Origin: an uncultured Lachnospiraceae bacterium
Lineage (GTDB): Bacteria; Bacillota; Clostridia; Lachnospirales; Lachnospiraceae
Assembly: GCA_902796595.1 (NCBI GenBank)
Contig: CADBPM010000026.1
Coordinates: forward strand, 29,821-93,820
DNA length: 64,000 bases
Direction of reading: 5' to 3'
Shown in pieces: positions 37,659-47,073 of this stretch (position 1 is its first letter; each line of letters opens with the position of its first letter). The notes under the pieces were generated by a model. That model was not told the DNA's origin. It made no database searches and saw nothing but the letters and a program-made list of their open reading frames with translations. Position numbers and translations under genes: made by a program.

Positions 37659-38675
37659 TTATCTTCCTTCTGACAGATCATTTTCATTACATTCGCTGTT
37701 TTCTTTTATGAAATCAATAACCTCATCAGCAGTTGTAAATGCAAGTCCTACATATGTATCTGCACATCCATAATAAAGTGCTATTCTTCCTGTTTCATTA
37801 TCCTGAAGGGTTGCACAAGGAAAAGCTACATTGGGAACAAACCCACTCACCTCATAATCCTCCTCCGGAGTAAGCAGATATTTCTTGCAGCGATACTTTA
37901 CCTTTGAAGGCTCATCTATATCAAGAATTGCACCGCCTATCGAATAAACAAAACCATTACATGTGCTGCTTACGCCATGGTAAAACAAAAGCCACCCCTC
38001 ACTTGTTTCAATAGGAGCTGCTCCGCCACCTATCTTCACACTCTCCCACCACTGTCCATTTGGGCTCATAACATGGCGGTGTCTGCCCCAATAGGTCATA
38101 TCAGGACTTTCAGAAAGGAAAATATCTCCAAACGGTGTATGTCCGCTGTCAGAAGGGCGTGACAGCATCATATATTTTCCATTTATCTTTCTTGGGAAAA
38201 GAACCGCATTTCTGTTAAATGGAATAAATGGATTTTCAACTCTTACAAATGTCTTAAAATCCTTTGTCTTTGCCATGCCTATTGCAGCTCCGTAAAAGTC
38301 GCCGCACCATATTATATAATATGTATCCTCGACCTTAACAAGCCTTGGATCATAAGCATAATGAGGCATATAATCATTTCCATCCTCATCAACAAAATGG
38401 ACTTTCTCATTTTCAAACATCCAGTCTATCCCGTTTGTACTGCGTCCCACATAAACATGTGGAATCCCATCTGTCTGTTCTCCCCTGAACACACCCACAA
38501 AGCCATTTTCATAAGGTACTACTGCACTGTTAAAAATGCGTCCCACACCCGGAATCGGATTTCTTTTTATTATAGGATTGTCCTCGTATCTCCAGACAGG
38601 TGACTCACTACCTGTATCTTTTCTTTCCTGCCATGGTATATTTGCAGATGAATTTCCTGCTATCTTATATTTCAT
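37659..38675 (-). CDS. GH130 beta-1,4-manno-oligosaccharide phosphorylase
   Basis: 338-aa five-bladed propeller enzyme. Motifs: [22 protein letters not shown] split over residues about 46-70 and the catalytic Asp in [13 protein letters not shown] near 110. This subfamily (GH130_2 type) phosphorolyses mannose from the non-reducing end of beta-1,4-manno-oligosaccharides, giving mannose 1-phosphate. The ATG overlaps the stop of the preceding GH130 gene (ATGA). Cytoplasmic. Confidence 0.88.
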   Translation of the reverse strand: MKYKIAGNSSANIPWQERKDTGSESPVWRYEDNPIIKRNPIPGVGRIFNSAVVPYENGFVGVFRGEQTDGIPHVYVGRSTNGIDWMFENEKVHFVDEDGNDYMPHYAYDPRLVKVEDTYYIIWCGDFYGAAIGMAKTKDFKTFVRVENPFIPFNRNAVLFPRKINGKYMMLSRPSDSGHTPFGDIFLSESPDMTYWGRHRHVMSPNGQWWESVKIGGGAAPIETSEGWLLFYHGVSSTCNGFVYSIGGAILDIDEPSKVKYRCKKYLLTPEEDYEVSGFVPNVAFPCATLQDNETGRIALYYGCADTYVGLAFTTADEVIDFIKENSECNENDLSEGR

Positions 38676-39853
38676 AATGATGCCTTTCTCTTAAGGTATT
38701 CCATATTTTTGCTGATCAACTCACAGCGCTGCTTTACGCAGTCCGCACTTCTCCCCGGGTCAGGTAAGCCGTTAAATACACTGTCGGCAAGTCTTTCAAG
38801 ATCTGTCTTTGCAACGTGCAGTCTGGTATCACTTGAAGCATAATAAATGTAGACCTCGTTCTTTTCGTTAACTACTGCACCATTTGTAAATACAACATTG
38901 CTTACATCACCGACTCTCTCTCCTGCGCGAGGTCCAAGTAAAAGTCCGCCCGGCTCTGCGATCACCTTTGAAGGGTCTTTAAGATCGGTTGCAAATGTAT
39001 AAAGCACATACCTGAGTCCTGCTGCCGTGTTCCTTACTCCATGCGCTATATGTATCCATCCCCTGTCAGTCTTAATAGGCACAGCTCCGGCGCCATTTTT
39101 AACTTCAGTGATCTGGTGATACTTCCTTATACTTGTCATTTTTTCTTCGTCGATCACCGCTTTTTCTATATTGTCGCAAAGTCCAAAACCTATTCCCGAA
39201 CCACTGCCTGTATTTATAAAATCATCCATAGGTCTTGTGTAGAATGCATACTTTCCGTTTACAAATTCAGGATGAAGCACAACATTTCTCTGTTGCGGAG
39301 AATGAAGTGTGACAAGGTCTGGCAGTCTTTCCCATTTATCAAGGTCTTTTGTCCTCACGATCCCTGCCTTTGCAACTGCCGCAGAAAGGTCATTGCTTGT
39401 CTTATCCTTGCTTTCTGAACAGAAGACGCCATAAATCCAGCCATCTTCATGCTTTGTAAGGCGCATGTCATACACATTAGTTTCTTCCGGATCAATATCC
39501 GGCAGTACAACAGGATAATCTCTGAATCTGAACCCATCTACAGGACTGTCGCTGTCTGCTACCGCAAAGAAGGACTTCCTGTCATTTCCCTCTACTCTTG
39601 CAACCAGATGGTACTTTCCATCAAGGTAAATAGCTCCGGAATTCATAACAGCATTGATTCCAAGTCTCTCTTCCATAAACGGGTTGGTTTCAGGATTTAT
39701 GTCATATCTCCATAATACCGGAACATGGTCTCTTGTAAGAACAGGGTTCTCATACCTTTCAAATATTCCGTTATAAAACTTCATCGGGTTATTCTTCTTT
39801 GAAAGAAGTGCCTCCTGCTCATGCAGAAGTTCCTCATGACTTTTGCTTATCAT
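38672..39853 (-). CDS. GH130 4-O-beta-mannosylglucose phosphorylase
   Basis: 393 aa, of the GH130_1 type: long N terminus, [35 protein letters not shown] and the catalytic Asp in [13 protein letters not shown] near 130. It converts mannosyl-glucose, the product of the epimerase encoded just upstream, to mannose 1-phosphate and glucose. The adjacent epimerase supports this activity. Confidence 0.9.
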   Translation of the reverse strand: MISKSHEELLHEQEALLSKKNNPMKFYNGIFERYENPVLTRDHVPVLWRYDINPETNPFMEERLGINAVMNSGAIYLDGKYHLVARVEGNDRKSFFAVADSDSPVDGFRFRDYPVVLPDIDPEETNVYDMRLTKHEDGWIYGVFCSESKDKTSNDLSAAVAKAGIVRTKDLDKWERLPDLVTLHSPQQRNVVLHPEFVNGKYAFYTRPMDDFINTGSGSGIGFGLCDNIEKAVIDEEKMTSIRKYHQITEVKNGAGAVPIKTDRGWIHIAHGVRNTAAGLRYVLYTFATDLKDPSKVIAEPGGLLLGPRAGERVGDVSNVVFTNGAVVNEKNEVYIYYASSDTRLHVAKTDLERLADSVFNGLPDPGRSADCVKQRCELISKNMEYLKRKASL

Positions 39854-39882
39854 ATCTTTACCTCCACAAGTTCTGTATCATC

Positions 39883-41193
39883 TTACTCTACCTTAGCACA
39901 TTCGCTGCGCGAATGCACAATTTTCAGCAAGAGAAGTACCATTCTGCCGTTGTGATACGGGCACTTCCACTCCTCGACTATCGGTCTGCCCTCTATCGGA
40001 TCTCCATTTTCATCAAGCTCCCAGAACCACTCCGAGCCTTTCCTCTTATCAACGGAGTGTTCTTTTATATAAGCCCATTCAGCTGCAGCACAGTCTATAT
40101 CCTTTTTGTCGTCATATTTTACCCCGTTCCACAAAAAGCCGTTCACTGTCTCTGCCTGAACCCACCAGATACGATTCTTCTTTTCAACGCCCTTTTCACA
40201 TTCAGCAGGAAGTGAATTTCCATCAAAGATATTTTCACGAAGAGTAACTTCAAGGTCTCTTAAAGCGTCGGCACATTCGGTTGAAATATCTGCGAAATCA
40301 CCTTCAAAACCTGCCTTAACTAAAACGTCCATGCCATAGTCAAGAAGCCATGATGATTCAATATCGTGTCCGTAGGACCAGAGATCAATAAGAGTATTCC
40401 AGTTCTTGTCAAAGAAAACTTCCTGCCTGTGAAGTTCTTTGTTGTAGACCTTTTCAATAAAAGTGTGAAGCATGTCTGTAAGCTCTTTTGCAAGTTTTTT
40501 GGCTTCATCCTTATATTCCTCTTTTCCTGTTACAGCACGCAGAAGCTCCGAATATCCTTCGTACACATGGAGAAGAGTATTCATTGTTCTTCCTGCCATA
40601 ACCCCGTTCTCGGAAAGCTTTTCATTTGATGCAGGGGTAAAATCAACCGCAAAAGCCTCTCCATAGCCACCTTCATCGTGGCACTTTTCTTCTATTTTTT
40701 TATGAAGTCTAATAGCTGTCTCAAGCGCATCTTTTTTTCCGGTAAGTTCATAGAAGGCCGCCAGTCCGTAAATAGCAAATGCCTGAGCATATGTATGTTT
40801 TGTTGTGTCATAAGGCTTTCCATCATAGCTAAGAGACCAGAAAATTCCACCATTTTCCTTATCATAAAACTTATCTTTTAAAATTTTGTAGGCGTGCTCT
40901 GCTGCCTCGCCTAAAGCTTTTTCACAAATACCACCCTCTGCAAGGTCTTCTTTACTGATAATCCCATCTCTTACAGCAATAGCGGCTTTTGAAAAGAACC
41001 ACAAAATGCGGCTGTTCAAGATTCCGCCTTTTACAGCTTTCATATCATCCTCAAGGTCATAGGACATGTAGCCCCTAAACCCCCCATTTTCACGATCGAT
41101 CCTCCTGTACCAGAAAGGAATGATACAAGTGCAAAGGTGGCGTTTCATTTCAACAAAAATTCCCTCTATCTTTTTGCAAGTTTCCTTATCCAT
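39883..41193 (-). CDS. Mannobiose (cellobiose) 2-epimerase, AGE family
   Basis: 436-aa (alpha/alpha)6-barrel enzyme of the N-acylglucosamine 2-epimerase family: NGGFRGYMSYDLE near 30, HTYAQAFAIYGLAAFYELT near 130 and the catalytic-site segments SYGHDIESSWLL and RIWWVQAETVNGF. It turns mannobiose into mannosyl-glucose for the GH130_1 phosphorylase. The last ten residues (HSRSECAKVE) are encoded by a piece of the dispersed repeat family B, so the repeat has supplied the end of the gene. Confidence 0.9.
   Translation of the reverse strand: MDKETCKKIEGIFVEMKRHLCTCIIPFWYRRIDRENGGFRGYMSYDLEDDMKAVKGGILNSRILWFFSKAAIAVRDGIISKEDLAEGGICEKALGEAAEHAYKILKDKFYDKENGGIFWSLSYDGKPYDTTKHTYAQAFAIYGLAAFYELTGKKDALETAIRLHKKIEEKCHDEGGYGEAFAVDFTPASNEKLSENGVMAGRTMNTLLHVYEGYSELLRAVTGKEEYKDEAKKLAKELTDMLHTFIEKVYNKELHRQEVFFDKNWNTLIDLWSYGHDIESSWLLDYGMDVLVKAGFEGDFADISTECADALRDLEVTLRENIFDGNSLPAECEKGVEKKNRIWWVQAETVNGFLWNGVKYDDKKDIDCAAAEWAYIKEHSVDKRKGSEWFWELDENGDPIEGRPIVEEWKCPYHNGRMVLLLLKIVHSRSECAKVE
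39892..39918 (-). repeat. Family B repeat half, inside the 3' end of the epimerase gene
   Basis: On the minus strand GTGCATTCGCGCAGCGAATG then TGCTAAG, very close to the first half of the copy at 46963-47013 and related to 27195-27247. It codes the C-terminal residues of the epimerase. Confidence 0.65.
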
Positions 41194-41198
41194 TCAGA

Positions 41199-42092
41199 TC
41201 ACCCCTTTACAGCTCCGGCGGCAATACCGCTATATATCTGCTTCTGACATAAAATAAAAACGATAAGAGCCGGCAAAAGTGAAATGATAACGCCTGCACA
41301 GATAAGATTGTACTGAGAACCCATAGGACCTACGAATACATAAAGGGAAGTTGCAAGAGTTCTGACCTTTGGACTTTGTAAATAAAGGTTTGCGCAATAG
41401 TATTCATTGTAAACAGACACTCCCTTTAAAATACATGCCGTTACAATGCCGGGTTTAAGAAGAGGCAGCAATATTTTCCAGTATATAGTCCAGTAGCTTG
41501 CCCCGTCCATTATCGCAGATTCATCAAGTGAAACCGAAATATTTTCCATAAACTGTATAAAAATGTATATCGAGATCACATCAGTTCCACACATCATTAT
41601 GATGTAGCCATAAAGATGATTGATAAAACCAAGTCCGGACATGATATTGTAGACAGTTACCTGCATTGCAACCGCAGGAAGAAGGCTTGCAAAGAAAAAC
41701 ATATTTCTTATAAGCCCGTTTCCTGGAAAGGCGAACCTGTTAAGGACATAGGCAAGCTGTGTACCTATTATTACGGAAACCAAAAGCACGCAGATCATAA
41801 CTATAAGTGAATTTATAAAAGCCTGTCCCATATTTGCCTGGTTGAAAGCTTTGATAAAGTTATCAAAATTAAGCCAGTTCTTCGGAAGTGTCATTACACT
41901 TGTCTGGCTGTATTCGTCAGAAGTCTTGAATGCTGTTATTATGCAGGATATAATAGGAATAACCGCGCAAAAACCAAAGAAAACTAATGAAACATATTCT
42001 ATGATCGTCCAGATGATCATACCCGGTGTATATTTTTTTATTGTTTTCTCTCTGCTCATTTCAACCTGACACCCCTTTCTGCAGTCTGACAT
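41199..42092 (-). CDS. Carbohydrate ABC transporter permease (MalG-like)
   Basis: Up to 297 aa, six membrane spans, and the EAA-type coupling loop SLDESAIMDGASYWTIYWKILLPLL near 195. It starts either at 42092 or, more likely, at the ATG at 42059 (MSREKT...), which would lie right at the stop codon of the preceding permease. That stop/start overlap is made of the word GGTTGAAATG (42057-42066). One half of the mannan-oligosaccharide importer. Confidence 0.88.
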   Translation of the reverse strand: MSDCRKGCQVEMSREKTIKKYTPGMIIWTIIEYVSLVFFGFCAVIPIISCIITAFKTSDEYSQTSVMTLPKNWLNFDNFIKAFNQANMGQAFINSLIVMICVLLVSVIIGTQLAYVLNRFAFPGNGLIRNMFFFASLLPAVAMQVTVYNIMSGLGFINHLYGYIIMMCGTDVISIYIFIQFMENISVSLDESAIMDGASYWTIYWKILLPLLKPGIVTACILKGVSVYNEYYCANLYLQSPKVRTLATSLYVFVGPMGSQYNLICAGVIISLLPALIVFILCQKQIYSGIAAGAVKG

Positions 42093-42717
42093 TTTCCCTG
42101 TTAAGCCTCTTCTGTGCCTTTTCTGCCTTTTTTCTTGCCTTCATAGCCTTGTAGCTTTCTTCGTCGCTTTCTGCATCTCTGAAAATATACTTGAAGAAAA
42201 GCTTCTGTAATATCGTGCAGGCAAAGATTATAAGGAGAAGGATGACTGCCATTGCAGAAGCAAGACCTACTTTCTGCGTTGTATGAGCAATCCTGTTCAT
42301 GATAACAAAATAAGTTCCTGTGCCATTTGCTCCGTCAGTGATCACATAAGGCTGTTCAAATGCACTGAGAGACCCTGTGATAGAAAGGATCACATTAAGT
42401 GTGATTATTGTCCTTATCGATGGAAGGATCACATATTTAAACTGCTGGAACTTATTGGCTCCATCAAGTTCAGCCGCCTCATAAAGAGAAGTGTCGACCG
42501 ACATGATAGCACCTATAAATAAAACCATATTCTGACCAAAATATCTCCATACACTGGTACCGACGAGGGACCAGTTATTTATCCTCTGATCTTTCAGCCA
42601 ATATGGAAGATTTTCAAGTTTAAATCCTAACGCTTGAAGAAGCGAATCTAGCACGAATCCGTGAGTAAAGAAAAATTTAAAAATAAAACCTATGGCAATA
42701 CCGCTTATCAGCAAAAC
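42061..42717 (-). pseudogene. Carbohydrate ABC transporter permease (MalF-like), 5' end deleted
   Basis: About 218 residues remain, starting inside a membrane span (VLLISGIAIGFIFKFFF) and including the EAA loop SLYEAAELDGANKFQQFKYVILP. Family members are about 300 aa, so the first two membrane spans are missing. Upstream of 42717 the sequence is that of a solute-binding lipoprotein in another frame. There is no suitable start codon for the remaining frame, so it is probably not functional unless this is an assembly error. Confidence 0.8.
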
Positions 42718-42871
42718 TCTTTGCTTCCCCATTTGTCTCTGAAACACTTGAAGAGCTCTTTGCTGTAGTGCCGTTTGCAGAAGTGCTGCTTTCTGAACCA
42801 TTCCCCCCGCAAGCTGTAAGCGAAAGAATCATTGCCGATACAACTGCGATACTTAATACTTTTTTGTACAT
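42677..42871 (-). pseudogene. Solute-binding lipoprotein, only the first ~52 codons left
   Basis: MYKKVLSIAVVSAMILSLTAC is a lipoprotein signal with lipobox, followed by a Ser/Thr/Asn-rich linker typical of sugar-binding lipoproteins (about 400-450 aa). Around 42716-42720 it runs into permease sequence out of frame and stops. It has a GGAGG ribosome binding site and promoter, so this was the first gene of the mannan operon. About 1.2 kb of it and the start of the permease are gone. Confidence 0.82.
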
Positions 42872-42914
42872 TGCTAAACCTCCTTAAATTTTGCTTTCTT
42901 TTTAAGCTAAGTTT

Positions 42915-42958
42915 ATTATACAACATAAACATAAATAAATGTATACTTAATTAGCTAA
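42915..42958 (-). promoter_or_regulatory. Mannan operon promoter with putative operator
   Basis: Perfect TATAAT (42915-42920) with a weak TACATT box 17 bases upstream. Overlapping the -35 side, 42942-42958 reads TTAGCTAATTAAGTATA toward the operon. A near copy (TTAGCTTTAATTAAGTATA) overlaps the GH26 promoter at 46901-46919. It may be the binding site for the LacI-type regulator encoded between them. Confidence 0.5.
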
Positions 42959-43061
42959 TAACTCAATAAACTATACTATATACAAATTTAAAGCAGTTAA
43001 TTTGTGCATTTTGCACAAATTTCTTGCAAGGTTTTTCATTATTTTGCTTTTTCAGGACAAT

Positions 43062-43098
43062 AAAAAAAGCAGGCATAAATCTTATACCTACCTTTTTA
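43062..43098 (-). terminator. Terminator of the LacI-type regulator gene
   Basis: Imperfect stem (AGG-ATAA / TTAT-CCT core) followed on the minus strand by seven T. Confidence 0.5.
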
Positions 43099-43186
43099 TA
43101 AGTTAATTTATGTTGAAATTATTCTATTATTGCAGCATCAGGCTTTGCATTTGACCTTACCTGATGCTGCACTCTGCCAGTCAGCA

Positions 43187-43213
43187 AGAGCGTTTATCAT
43201 GGCCTGCTAGTCT
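43187..43213 (+). repeat. Dispersed repeat, family D, copy 2
   Basis: 27 bases matching the fhs leader (2409-2435, opposite strand) at 24 positions. The TAG stop codon of the regulator gene lies inside the repeat. Confidence 0.55.
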
Positions 43214-44244
43214 TTTTTAATATCCCTCACACTCTCCTTTTCAATAAGACAGCCGCTCACTACTGAAAGTCCGCTGTGATAAGGTCTTTTCTCTATCTTA
43301 TGAATAACATTTGACACTGCTTTCTTTGCCATTTCCTTTATATTCACTTCATAGGTTGTAATAGGAATATCACATAATCCCGGATACAGGTAATTATCAT
43401 AACCGCATATTGAAATATCTTCAGGAACCCTGTAGTCCTCCATTCTCAATCTCTTTATAAGAACGCTGGCAGCAAGATCACAATTGCACACAAAGCCTGT
43501 CGGCATATCTTCACGAGAAGGCAAGACCAGTTCTTCAGGAGAATACATCTCTCCTGTATTTATATCTCTGTCATCAACCTGTATTACTTCATCTGCCCTT
43601 TTTCCGTGCTCCATTAAGGACTTTGTATACCCTAAAAACCTGTCTGTGATAGACTCCGTTGCAAGAATGGTCCCAACAAATCCTATCTTTTCATGTCCCT
43701 TGTTAAAGAGGTGATTAGTAAGATAATAGCTTCCATAATAACTGTTTGAAATAACTGCATCAGCTTCCGAATCTTTCGTGGAAAAATCAAGGTATACAGT
43801 CGGTAGTCTTTTTATCCCCTCAAGCATATTAAGATATTCATCAGAAAGCTTGCCTATAACTATCAGTCCATCTGCCTTGTGGTCTGCAATAAGTCTTGGA
43901 GTCACACAGTTTTTTTCATCGTCCATCATAACCTTTTCCATGAAAATATAGCTTCCGCGGTCCATTGCAATTTCTGCTGCCTGCTGATACAGCTGAAAAT
44001 AAAATGAATCATATTTGCCAAGATACTTCTCCGCAATAAGAACTCCTATATTATAGCTTCTAGGTTCTGCTGAATCTCTGTGAAGGCGCTCAGACCTGTG
44101 GTATCCAAGTTCATCCGCTATGCTCATTATCTTATCGCGCATTGCATCGCTCACACCCTTCTGACCGGAGAGTGCCTTGGATACCGTTACTGTACTTACC
44201 CCTACCTTCTTTGCTATATCTGCAAGACGAACTGATTTCCCCAT
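43207..44244 (-). CDS. LacI-family transcriptional regulator
   Basis: 345 aa. N-terminal HTH and hinge (RLADIAKKVGVSTVTVSKAL) followed by a periplasmic-binding-protein-like sensor domain ending in the usual HSGLSVVSGCLIEKESV segment, so it is complete. It lies between the mannan operon and the CE17/GH26 gene, so it most likely controls both in response to a manno-oligosaccharide. The stop codon lies in a family D repeat. Confidence 0.92.
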   Translation of the reverse strand: MGKSVRLADIAKKVGVSTVTVSKALSGQKGVSDAMRDKIMSIADELGYHRSERLHRDSAEPRSYNIGVLIAEKYLGKYDSFYFQLYQQAAEIAMDRGSYIFMEKVMMDDEKNCVTPRLIADHKADGLIVIGKLSDEYLNMLEGIKRLPTVYLDFSTKDSEADAVISNSYYGSYYLTNHLFNKGHEKIGFVGTILATESITDRFLGYTKSLMEHGKRADEVIQVDDRDINTGEMYSPEELVLPSREDMPTGFVCNCDLAASVLIKRLRMEDYRVPEDISICGYDNYLYPGLCDIPITTYEVNIKEMAKKAVSNVIHKIEKRPYHSGLSVVSGCLIEKESVRDIKKD

Positions 44245-44261
44245 TTTATTTCCTTTCTTCC

Positions 44262-44312
44262 AAACAAAAATAAGCTATGATCAATGTTGCTTTGATTATA
44301 GCTTATTTTTTA
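44262..44312 (-). terminator. Terminator of the CE17-GH26 gene
   Basis: Long stem AAAATAAGCTAT-ATCAA / TTGAT-ATAGCTTATTTT with one mismatch and a 6-base loop, followed on the minus strand by TTTTT. It lies just after the stop codon and before the regulator gene. Confidence 0.75.
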
Positions 44313-44324
44313 ACTATTTACAAG

Positions 44325-46847
44325 CTAATTTTTAACTTTATTTTTCAGATATCCTTTCTGTTCTTTAGCAAGTATAACTTTTTCGTTCATGGCGAAATTT
44401 ATAAAATCTTCAAGGTATTCATGTCCGACCATTTTTCCATCAGCTGTATATTCGCGCACATAAGGTATGTAAAATCCATTATTTACAGAGAAATCTGCCC
44501 ACAAAAGAAAATATGCACACCTGTAGTCCGAAAGAACCTCCAACATCCTGCAATACCAGTTTTTAACCTGATTCTCATTTCTGTGAACGGCAGTCTGAAG
44601 GTCATTTTTATCAGCATTTGCCGCAAGACCCGTTTCAGTAAGTGCCATTATCTTTCCATGAATCTTCGCAAAATCGCTTAAGGCATCAAGCTGTTTTCTA
44701 AACTCGGCAAACCACTCCTTATCGCTGAAATCCTGTGTCCTCTCATAAGTGTCAATTCCCACTATATCCACAATATCATCGCCCGGATACCTCATTGCAT
44801 ATTCATCCGCAGTCCTGTTTTCATTACTTGGACTATAAGCGTAAAGCAAGTTATGCAAACCGCTTTCTTTCATATATTCACAGGTATACCTGAAAACCTT
44901 CTTAAACCGCTCATCCGAGCAGAAAGCCTGCCCCCACCAGAACCAGCTGCCTGTATTTTCATGAAATGGTCTGAATACGACCGGTCCATGCACCTCTTTT
45001 AAAAAGTCTACCATCATATCAAGATAGGCTCTATAGACTTCATTCAGGTCTTCGCCCGGAAGTATCCGGTTCATAGTATCACCCTCAAGCCTGTTTGGTG
45101 AATATCCTGTAAAGTCATATCTTGCATATAAAGGATCTTTTTTGCTGTCGTAATAAGGGTCTTCTTTAACAAAGGCAAAGTTTGGCATGTGGGCTGAAAG
45201 TGTTACTATCCCCCCTTTTTCCATGATATGATCTGCAAGCCTTGCCGCCGCAAGAACATTTGCCTTCTTTCTTCCATACTTACCTATATCAATCCGCTCA
45301 TAAGCATATTTCGGGCATAACTCATTATTATATCTTTCAACAGAAAACTCCATGCCGGTAAGAGCAAGTGCATCCATACCGACAATTCCTGTTATCGAAC
45401 CCGTAATATCTTCTGTATCTGAAAGTGAAAATGCATTACCTAAAAGTCCAGTCTGTCCAGCTTTATCCCATGCATCATTCTGATGTCCGAAGATGATATT
45501 CTCTGACTTGGCAGTATTTTTAAGATAACTGTACAACCTTTTTACCGCCGGCTCTGCAACACTGTCACAACACATAGCTTCGGATACATTATCTTCTTTA
45601 AATCCCTTGCAGACCGCTGGAATCTTCTTTTCACTCTTTAGTAAATTTCCATCAACAGTAAAAAGACTTTCCTCTTCCTTTCCTGAGGCAATTACAGATA
45701 CAAGGTAAAAAGGCAATGGTGCATCCTTTGGCGCATCTGTAAGCATTATTGAAATGTGATGCACTGCATACCTTCCATGTTCAAGAACTGTAGTAAGACA
45801 GAGTTTATCTCCCCATGTCTCATCAAAGGCTGTATCAAGCACAAGAGGATTTTTTGTATCGCCATCTATGACAACCAAAGCCTTCTGTGCTGGTCTTTTG
45901 ACTGTCCTTCTGTACTGAAGCCCTATGCAGGAAGCCTTTATATCAAATTCAAAACTTGCACCGGTATCAGTTGCCTTCCAACCATTTTTAAAAATATCCG
46001 TTATATCCCTCTGTTCTTCAAGGTCCTCTGTAAAGCCTTTTATCTCTGTCACCTTAAAAAGCCCCGGGTGATTTTCCTGTATCTCTGTAAGTTTTCTTGG
46101 CTGTATCCTTACTGAATTCTCATATTCATTAGGAGTTTCAGGAATTGGAAGTAAGTTTTCCTCTAACGCTCTGTCTGCGTTTATCTCCTCTTGCCTTCCG
46201 CTTGCAAGTTCCTTCAAACCTTCTGCAATGATTCCTGCAACAAGTCTGTGTCCTTCATCCGAAGGGTGAAGCCCATCTTTAGAATAAGGCTTCCAATCCT
46301 TATTTCCCAGCGAATATGCCATAAACAGAGTATTTTTTATGCTTATGCAAGGTAAATTGTAACGTCTTCCGATCGATGAATGAATCTCCTCTGCACTGTG
46401 TCCATCTTCATAAAACATGTTGTGGACAAGCACAAGGGCTGGTTTCTTTTTGGCTGATAAGATCCTTCTTACAAGTCCCTCATAAGTTTCCTTAAAGTGC
46501 GGTGTATTCTCGTCATTTACAGAAAATTCAAGAAAGACAATATCCGGCTTGAAACAAAGCAGATCATCCTCCACTCTGGCGCAGGCAAACTGCGAGTCCG
46601 TTGCCCCGATTCCTGCGTTTACATAAGAAAAATCCGCATGGCAAAATGTATTGCAAAACCAATCGAAAACTCTTTTAGCGTAACAGAGACTCGGATCAGA
46701 TGCCCCTGAACCCATAGTTATAGAGCCACCCAAAAATCCAACTGTATAGTGTCCGCCTTTTTTAGCTTTATCAAAAAGCATTTCAACCTGCGAACTGTCC
46801 CCGTAATTCACGATTCCATCCTTAAAATTGATATTTAAATCACTCAT
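44325..46847 (-). CDS. Fused CE17-like acetylesterase and GH26 beta-mannanase
   Basis: About 840 aa in one chain. Residues about 1-215: SGNH esterase with block I GFLGGSITMGSG, block III EFSVNDENTP and the catalytic KDGLHPSDEGH. About 225-400: a beta-rich module in the place of the CBM35-like domain of CE17 enzymes. About 430-830: GH26 with the acid/base Glu in FRPFHENTGSWFWWG and the nucleophile Glu in ALTETGLA. No signal peptide, so it should act on imported oligosaccharides. The ATG at 46847 follows CAGGAG by 6 nt; an ATG 24 nt upstream lacks a site. Confidence 0.85.
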   Translation of the reverse strand: MSDLNINFKDGIVNYGDSSQVEMLFDKAKKGGHYTVGFLGGSITMGSGASDPSLCYAKRVFDWFCNTFCHADFSYVNAGIGATDSQFACARVEDDLLCFKPDIVFLEFSVNDENTPHFKETYEGLVRRILSAKKKPALVLVHNMFYEDGHSAEEIHSSIGRRYNLPCISIKNTLFMAYSLGNKDWKPYSKDGLHPSDEGHRLVAGIIAEGLKELASGRQEEINADRALEENLLPIPETPNEYENSVRIQPRKLTEIQENHPGLFKVTEIKGFTEDLEEQRDITDIFKNGWKATDTGASFEFDIKASCIGLQYRRTVKRPAQKALVVIDGDTKNPLVLDTAFDETWGDKLCLTTVLEHGRYAVHHISIMLTDAPKDAPLPFYLVSVIASGKEEESLFTVDGNLLKSEKKIPAVCKGFKEDNVSEAMCCDSVAEPAVKRLYSYLKNTAKSENIIFGHQNDAWDKAGQTGLLGNAFSLSDTEDITGSITGIVGMDALALTGMEFSVERYNNELCPKYAYERIDIGKYGRKKANVLAAARLADHIMEKGGIVTLSAHMPNFAFVKEDPYYDSKKDPLYARYDFTGYSPNRLEGDTMNRILPGEDLNEVYRAYLDMMVDFLKEVHGPVVFRPFHENTGSWFWWGQAFCSDERFKKVFRYTCEYMKESGLHNLLYAYSPSNENRTADEYAMRYPGDDIVDIVGIDTYERTQDFSDKEWFAEFRKQLDALSDFAKIHGKIMALTETGLAANADKNDLQTAVHRNENQVKNWYCRMLEVLSDYRCAYFLLWADFSVNNGFYIPYVREYTADGKMVGHEYLEDFINFAMNEKVILAKEQKGYLKNKVKN

Positions 46848-46900
46848 AGTTTTCTCCTGCTTTATTATCATTTATTACGCTTTGCCACTCATTGTACTAT

Positions 46901-46941
46901 TTAGCTTTAATTAAGTATAATTACTTTCATTTTTAATTCAA
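46901..46941 (-). promoter_or_regulatory. Promoter of the CE17-GH26 gene with putative operator
   Basis: TTGAAT and TATACT with a 16-base spacer (46914-46941). The motif TTAGCTTTAATTAAGTATA (46901-46919, plus strand) overlaps the -10 box and is shared with the mannan operon promoter. Confidence 0.5.
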
Positions 46942-46962
46942 TAGAAATTAAGTAATTAATTC

Positions 46963-47013
46963 GCATTCGCGCAGCAAATGTGCCAAGTATCAGCGTGGCT
47001 GATACAGAACGTA
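46963..47013 (+). repeat. Dispersed palindromic repeat, family B
   Basis: GCATTCGCGCAGCAAATGTG, then CCAAGTATCAGCGTGG, then CTGATACAGAACGTA; the AGTATCAGC/GCTGATAC palindrome forms a hairpin. Closest relatives at 27195-27247 and 39892-39918. Confidence 0.65.
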
Positions 47014-47073
47014 CCATGATAATTGCCTTTGGCAATGGTAAGCGATACAGAAATTTTGTCCTGTAGTCTCCTC

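Larger units (their letters stand above)
42872..43206. other. Intergenic region between lacI-type gene and mannan operon
   Basis: AT-rich, no gene. It holds the operon promoter (42915-42943), a motif shared with the GH26 promoter (42942-42958), a terminator for the regulator gene (43062-43098), an 11-bp inverted repeat GCAGCATCAGG/CCTGATGCTGC near 43134-43172 without a T-run, and part of repeat family D. Confidence 0.6.

Noticed and set aside
43140..43206. Frame after the LacI-type stop codon reading like the tail of a solute-binding protein (QAMINALADWQSA)
   Set aside because: The same DNA (family D repeat) occurs in the fhs leader, so the resemblance is a by-product of a dispersed repeat and an inverted repeat rather than a gene remnant.
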